Assembly (NCBI GenBank): GCA_934670115.1
Contig: CAKUOV010000049.1
Coordinates: 1-16,992, forward strand
Length of the DNA: 16,992 bases
Reading direction: 5' to 3'
Source of the DNA: an uncultured Eggerthellaceae bacterium
Lineage (GTDB): Bacteria; Actinomycetota; Coriobacteriia; Coriobacteriales; Eggerthellaceae
Numbering within the stretch: position 1 is the first letter of the stretch; each line of letters begins with the position of its first letter. The position numbers and the translations under genes are program-made. The notes below the pieces were generated by a model that made no database searches, had not been told where the DNA came from, and was given only the letters and a program-made list of their open reading frames with translations. Positions 14,025 to 16,992 of this stretch are shown here, piece by piece.

Positions 14025-15065
14025 ATGAACAGCGAAAACACAGCGTCGAATATCAAAACGACCACTGAAGCGCCCACCCCTGAGGCAGCCCAAACCGCAG
14101 AGCGCGCTGACGCCGATAAGACACTTGTCGCCAACGAAGAGGCAATGCGCCGGTTGCCTGCATTTTTGGAACCCGAGCTTCGCGAAACGTACGGCGACGA
14201 CGCCGATCGCATCTTAAACGGCTTTGCGAATGCGCGCCCCACCACGTTGCGCGCAAACACGTTACGAGCAACAAAAGACCAGGTTGCAACACAACTTGCC
14301 GCCGAAGGCTTTTCTTATCGGGGCGTTGATTGGTATCGCGATGCGTTCATTTTGGACGAAAATCCCAACGCAAGCTTGTGGGATAGCGCGCTTATCAAAG
14401 AAGGGCTTGTCTACGTGCAAAGCCTTTCGTCCATGCTGCCGCCGCTGTTCATGCGCCTGAGCGCGGGCATCGAAGTGCTTGACATGTGTGCAGCGCCGGG
14501 CGGAAAGACCACACAGCTTGCCGCGCTTTTGCAGGGCTCGGCGCACATCGCAGCCTGCGAGCAAAATGCTGTGCGCGCCGACAAATTGGAGTTCAACCTG
14601 CGCAAACAAGGCGCAGAAAACGTTGCTATCATGCGCCAGGACGCGCGCCGTCTTGACAGCTTCTTCTCGTTCGATCGCGTACTTTTGGACGCACCGTGTT
14701 CGGGGTCGGGCACGCTGAGCATTCACGACCCCAAGCTGGGAAAACGGTTCTCCGAAGCGCTCGTGAAAGACTCCTGCAAGAAGCAAGCGGCGCTGCTGGC
14801 AAAAGCGCTCGAAATCGTAAAACCGGGCGGCGTGGTGCTGTTCTCCACATGTTCGGTGCTCAAGCGCGAAAATGAAGACATTGTTTCCGCCGCCCTGAAG
14901 AAAGCGGCAAAGAAAGGCCGCTACATTATTGACGCGCTGGATACGGAAGCGCTTGCGCAACAGGGCGTGCCGCTGCTGCCCTCCACCATCGAAGGCGCTG
15001 TGACCGTTTGCCCCACCGAGCTGTACGAGGGCTTCTTCATGTGCCGCATCGCCCGCATGGCGTAG
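14025..15065 (+). CDS. RsmB/NOP2-family RNA m5C methyltransferase
   Basis: The enzyme methylates cytosine C5 in RNA, probably rRNA, using S-adenosylmethionine. The SAM loop DMCAAPGGKTT (153-163), the catalytic motif DAPCSGSGT (C225 in 222-230) and STCS (C276) are all intact; in this family C276 is the nucleophile and C225 helps release the product. The protein has 346 aa with a low-complexity, Thr/Ala/Glu-rich N-terminus (about 1-40). It has no NusB-like RNA-binding domain as in RsmB and no long C-terminal extension as in RsmF, so the target base is not predictable. The ATG at 14025 has AGGA 8 nt upstream. It lies 69 nt after the amidohydrolase gene, with repeat copy B in between. Confidence 0.92.
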   Translation: MNSENTASNIKTTTEAPTPEAAQTAERADADKTLVANEEAMRRLPAFLEPELRETYGDDADRILNGFANARPTTLRANTLRATKDQVATQLAAEGFSYRGVDWYRDAFILDENPNASLWDSALIKEGLVYVQSLSSMLPPLFMRLSAGIEVLDMCAAPGGKTTQLAALLQGSAHIAACEQNAVRADKLEFNLRKQGAENVAIMRQDARRLDSFFSFDRVLLDAPCSGSGTLSIHDPKLGKRFSEALVKDSCKKQAALLAKALEIVKPGGVVLFSTCSVLKRENEDIVSAALKKAAKKGRYIIDALDTEALAQQGVPLLPSTIEGAVTVCPTELYEGFFMCRIARMA

Positions 15066-15090
15066 AGGGCGCGGCACAGCACGGCGCAAC

Positions 15091-15110
15091 GCCGCACCCG
15101 CGGATGCGGC
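15091..15110 (+). other. GC-rich hairpin between convergent genes
   Basis: GCCGCA (15091-15096) pairs with TGCGGC (15105-15110) around an 8-nt loop. It lies 26 nt after the RNA methyltransferase stop, in the convergent spacer. No T-run follows, so terminator function is uncertain. Confidence 0.35.
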
Positions 15111-15140
15111 GGACGTAACGAGCGGAACGGGGCGGCCGCG

Positions 15141-15170
15141 GCGCAACCTGCACCCCTACCTGAGCGCCGC
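15141..15170 (-). repeat. 30-nt repeat, outer copy (duplicate of a gene 3' end)
   Basis: Identical to 15211-15240 except at one base (15152 versus 15222), exactly 70 nt away in direct orientation. It reproduces the last four codons of the pseudouridine synthase gene (AALR), its TAG stop and the next bases. The DNA between the copies, in one minus-strand frame, encodes a short hydrophobic run that also ends AALR-stop. Confidence 0.85.
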
Positions 15171-15210
15171 GACCAGGTACATCATCGCGGCAAGCGCGAG
15201 TACCACCAGC

Positions 15211-15240
15211 GCGCAACCTGCGCCCCTACCTGAGCGCCGC
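15211..15240 (-). repeat. 30-nt repeat, inner copy overlapping the pseudouridine synthase stop
   Basis: Second copy of the 30-nt direct repeat (29 of 30 identical to 15141-15170). It spans the last codons and TAG stop of the pseudouridine synthase gene plus 15 nt downstream. Confidence 0.85.
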
Positions 15241-15933
15241 CAGCTCTTCTTCCGTAAGACGACGGCTCTCGCCTTCCGCAAGTGCAGGGTCAAGCACCAG
15301 GGCGCCCATGGAGACACGCTTGAGGTACACAACTTTGTTCCCGCGTGCCTCAAACATACGTTTCACCTGATGATAGCGCCCCTCATGAAGCGTAACCAGC
15401 ACTTCGTTCGCATGCTCTTCGCAGGGAATCTCCAACTGCGCTGGCAGCGTGGGCTTATCGTCGCCAATATCAAGCCCATCAGCAAACGCCTGAACATCCT
15501 TCGCTGTTGCGTCGTGATCAAGGCGCGCAAAATACACTTTATCCACGTGCTTTCCCGGCGCTAAAAGCCTATGCGCCAGCTGGCCATCGTTCGTGATAAG
15601 AAGCAAACCCACCGTGTCTTTGTCCAGACGCCCCACCGGGAATAAATCCTTGCGCGTGCGGCCTTCCACCAGCTCAACAACGGTTTCCGAGCCGTCATCG
15701 CGCGTTGCAGACACCACGCCCGCCGGCTTGTTCAGCATCCAATACTCAAACGGCGCGTAGATAATGGGCTCGTGATTGCGCTCCACTACATCGGTTTCCG
15801 TGTCCACCTTGATATCGGCCTTCCGCACGCGCCAACCGTTCACGTAAATCTGACCGTTGCGAACGAGTTCCTTCACTTCCGTGCGCGAACCCAGCCCCAT
15901 GTCCGCTAAGTATTTGTCCAGACGAAGCTTCAT
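15226..15933 (-). CDS. RsuA-family 16S/23S rRNA pseudouridine synthase
   Basis: The enzyme converts a specific uridine of rRNA to pseudouridine. An N-terminal S4 RNA-binding domain (about 1-48, MKLRLDKYLA...GQIYVNG) is followed by the RsuA/RluB/E/F catalytic domain, with the catalytic Asp in GRLDKDTVGLL (D104), a LNKP motif (67-70) and the late EGRYHQVKRMFEARGN segment. At 235 aa the length is normal for RsuA. The ATG at 15933 has AAAGGA about 6 nt upstream; the open frame continues 18 codons up but those residues do not fit the S4 start. It converges with the RNA m5C methyltransferase gene. Its 3' end is duplicated 70 nt downstream. Which rRNA site it modifies cannot be read from sequence. 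Confidence 0.93.
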   Translation of the reverse strand: MKLRLDKYLADMGLGSRTEVKELVRNGQIYVNGWRVRKADIKVDTETDVVERNHEPIIYAPFEYWMLNKPAGVVSATRDDGSETVVELVEGRTRKDLFPVGRLDKDTVGLLLITNDGQLAHRLLAPGKHVDKVYFARLDHDATAKDVQAFADGLDIGDDKPTLPAQLEIPCEEHANEVLVTLHEGRYHQVKRMFEARGNKVVYLKRVSMGALVLDPALAEGESRRLTEEELAALR

Positions 15934-15966
15934 ACGCCATCCTTTAATCCTAGATATTTGCTGGTA

Positions 15967-16029
15967 TTTCGCTGATTGCCGCGTCATGCGCTCTCAATTT
16001 CGTAGGTATGTTACCATTCATCAGCGAAA
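15967..16029. promoter_or_regulatory. 10-bp inverted repeat in a divergent promoter region
   Basis: TTTCGCTGAT (15967-15976) and ATCAGCGAAA (16020-16029) are perfect reverse complements 43 nt apart, in the 163-nt spacer between the divergent pseudouridine synthase and hydroxyacid dehydrogenase genes. Between them sits a smaller dyad, GGTAtgtTACC (16005-16015). A weak plus-strand promoter could be TTACCA (16011-16016) with TACAGA (16035-16040). The pattern fits a shared operator pair, but no regulator is known. Confidence 0.45.
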
Positions 16030-16096
16030 AACTGTACAGAAATGCGACGCGCCAAGCAATTGCGCACCCCACGAAACAGCCCAGAAAGGGAACCCC

Positions 16097-16992
16097 ATGG
16101 AAAAAGAACTCTTGATTTTGGTGCCGTTCAAAGAACATCATATGGAACAGATTCGTGCGGCGGCAGGCGATCAGCTGGTCGTGCGTCAGTTCCCCCAGGG
16201 GCTTTCAGGCGCAGAAGCCACCGAAGCGCTTGCCACCGCCACCGCCGTTGTTGGCGAACCTGAAGTGGAAGACATTGCCGCAAGCAACACCGTGCAATGG
16301 GTGCAGATGACCTGGGCGGGAACCGATAAGTACACGCGCAGCGGCAAGCCGTTCCCCGCAGGCGTGCAGCTCACGAACGCCGTGGGCAGCTACGGGCACA
16401 CTATCTCGCAATACGCGCTGGGTCAGGCGCTTTCCATTTGCCAGAACCTGGGGCGTTATGCAAAGCACCAGGCAAGCGCGCAGTGGCATGACTTGGGAGG
16501 AATCGAAACGCTCGAAGGCGCAACCGTGCTCATTTTCGGCGCGGGAGACATTGGAAGCCATTGCGCCAAGCGCTTTGCCGGCTTTGATGCGCGCATCATT
16601 GGCGTATGCCGCTCGGCTGGAGCAAAACGCCCGTATTTCGACGAACTCTGCACGCTTGAGCAGGCAGAACAGTTCATTCCCCAGGCCGATGTCATTATTG
16701 GCGCCATTCCCAACAACGATGCCACTGCTGGCTATTTCGACGCACGCCGCTTAGCGTTGTGCAAGCCAAGCGCTGCGTTGGTGAACGTCGGTCGCGGCAA
16801 TTTCATCGATTGCCTGGCGCTTGATGCCGCCCTTTCCGCAGGTCAACTGCGTGGTGCAGCACTTGACGTCACCGATCCCGAACCGCTTCCGGAAGAACAC
16901 CCCTTGTGGCAGCAGGAGCGCTGCCTGATAACGCCGCACTGCTCGGGCGGAGCTTTTGGGCGCCTGCCAGAAACCGAGCAGCATATCTGCGA
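16097..16992 (+). CDS. D-2-hydroxyacid dehydrogenase, C-terminus cut by the window end
   Basis: This family reduces 2-keto acids to D-2-hydroxy acids, or the reverse, with NAD(P)H. The frame is open from the ATG at 16097 to the last base, giving 298 residues. The nucleotide-binding motif GAGDIG (148-153) and the catalytic triad R233 (in NVGRGNFID), E262 (in DPEPLPEEHPLW) and H281 (in ITPHCSGG) are all present. The residue after the second strand of the Rossmann fold is Cys-Arg-Ser (171-173) instead of an acidic residue, which favours NADPH; this is inference. AAAGGG (16085-16090) lies 6 nt before the ATG. Only a short C-terminal helix is expected to be missing. The closest branch is the group of short, substrate-undefined 'hydroxyacid dehydrogenases'. 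Confidence 0.92.
   Translation, partial: MEKELLILVPFKEHHMEQIRAAAGDQLVVRQFPQGLSGAEATEALATATAVVGEPEVEDIAASNTVQWVQMTWAGTDKYTRSGKPFPAGVQLTNAVGSYGHTISQYALGQALSICQNLGRYAKHQASAQWHDLGGIETLEGATVLIFGAGDIGSHCAKRFAGFDARIIGVCRSAGAKRPYFDELCTLEQAEQFIPQADVIIGAIPNNDATAGYFDARRLALCKPSAALVNVGRGNFIDCLALDAALSAGQLRGAALDVTDPEPLPEEHPLWQQERCLITPHCSGGAFGRLPETEQHIC

Noticed and set aside
15156..15353. Minus-strand frame ending in a hydrophobic helix and AALR-stop
   Set aside because: Most of it overlaps the pseudouridine synthase gene in another frame. The hydrophobic end is better explained as the duplicated 30-nt segment plus spacer; no start codon with a ribosome binding site was found for a short version.

Overview
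The window looks like chromosomal core DNA of an anaerobic, moderately GC-rich actinobacterium, most likely of the class Coriobacteriia (Eggerthellaceae-like). This is an inference from gene content and style: a Tat-exported uptake [NiFe]-hydrogenase with a cytochrome b anchor, a phenylacetate-CoA-ligase/ACT-protein pair, DegV, and strong purine-rich ribosome binding sites with frequent GTG starts. I see no insertion sequence, prophage, CRISPR array, tRNA or rRNA. The closest relative cannot be settled without a search.

Layout. 180-632 (+) is an unknown helical protein that abuts, tail to tail with no gap, a cysteine-rich small protein (633-935, -). From 5770 leftwards to 1030 runs a five-gene hydrogenase operon on the minus strand: small subunit, large subunit, b-type cytochrome, an unrecognised membrane protein, and the maturation endopeptidase. 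A 380-nt divergent spacer with a cluster of short inverted repeats separates it from degV (6152-7024, +), which ends in a strong terminator. Next come a PaaK-type CoA ligase and a tandem ACT-domain protein overlapping by 8 nt (minus strand), then a divergent peptide-deformylase-like gene (+), a bidirectional-looking terminator, and a 511-aa CobW/COG0523 metal GTPase with very large acidic and His/Cys-rich inserts (-). Divergent from it is a plus-strand run: a TrmB-like tRNA methyltransferase, a 47-aa single-span membrane protein, a nitrilase-family amidohydrolase and an RsmB/NOP2-type RNA m5C methyltransferase. An RsuA-type pseudouridine synthase (-) and a D-2-hydroxyacid dehydrogenase cut by the window end (+) close the window.

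How it works together. The hydrogenase operon is the one clear pathway: periplasm-facing H2 oxidation, electron relay through three FeS clusters to a di-haem cytochrome b and presumably the menaquinone pool, with its own C-terminal processing protease. The hyp genes that build the NiFe centre are not in the window. The right half is a housekeeping neighbourhood rich in RNA-modification genes (trmB, RNA m5C methyltransferase, pseudouridine synthase).

Most interesting signals: a Cys in place of the conserved Pro next to the medial FeS cluster of the hydrogenase; deformylase-like and TrmB-like proteins that each lack a key acidic residue; a 26-nt near-identical repeat fused to the 3' ends of two unrelated genes 13 kb apart; a 30-nt duplication of the pseudouridine synthase gene's 3' end; and several inverted repeats in divergent promoters. 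No wholly new system is demonstrated by sequence alone.
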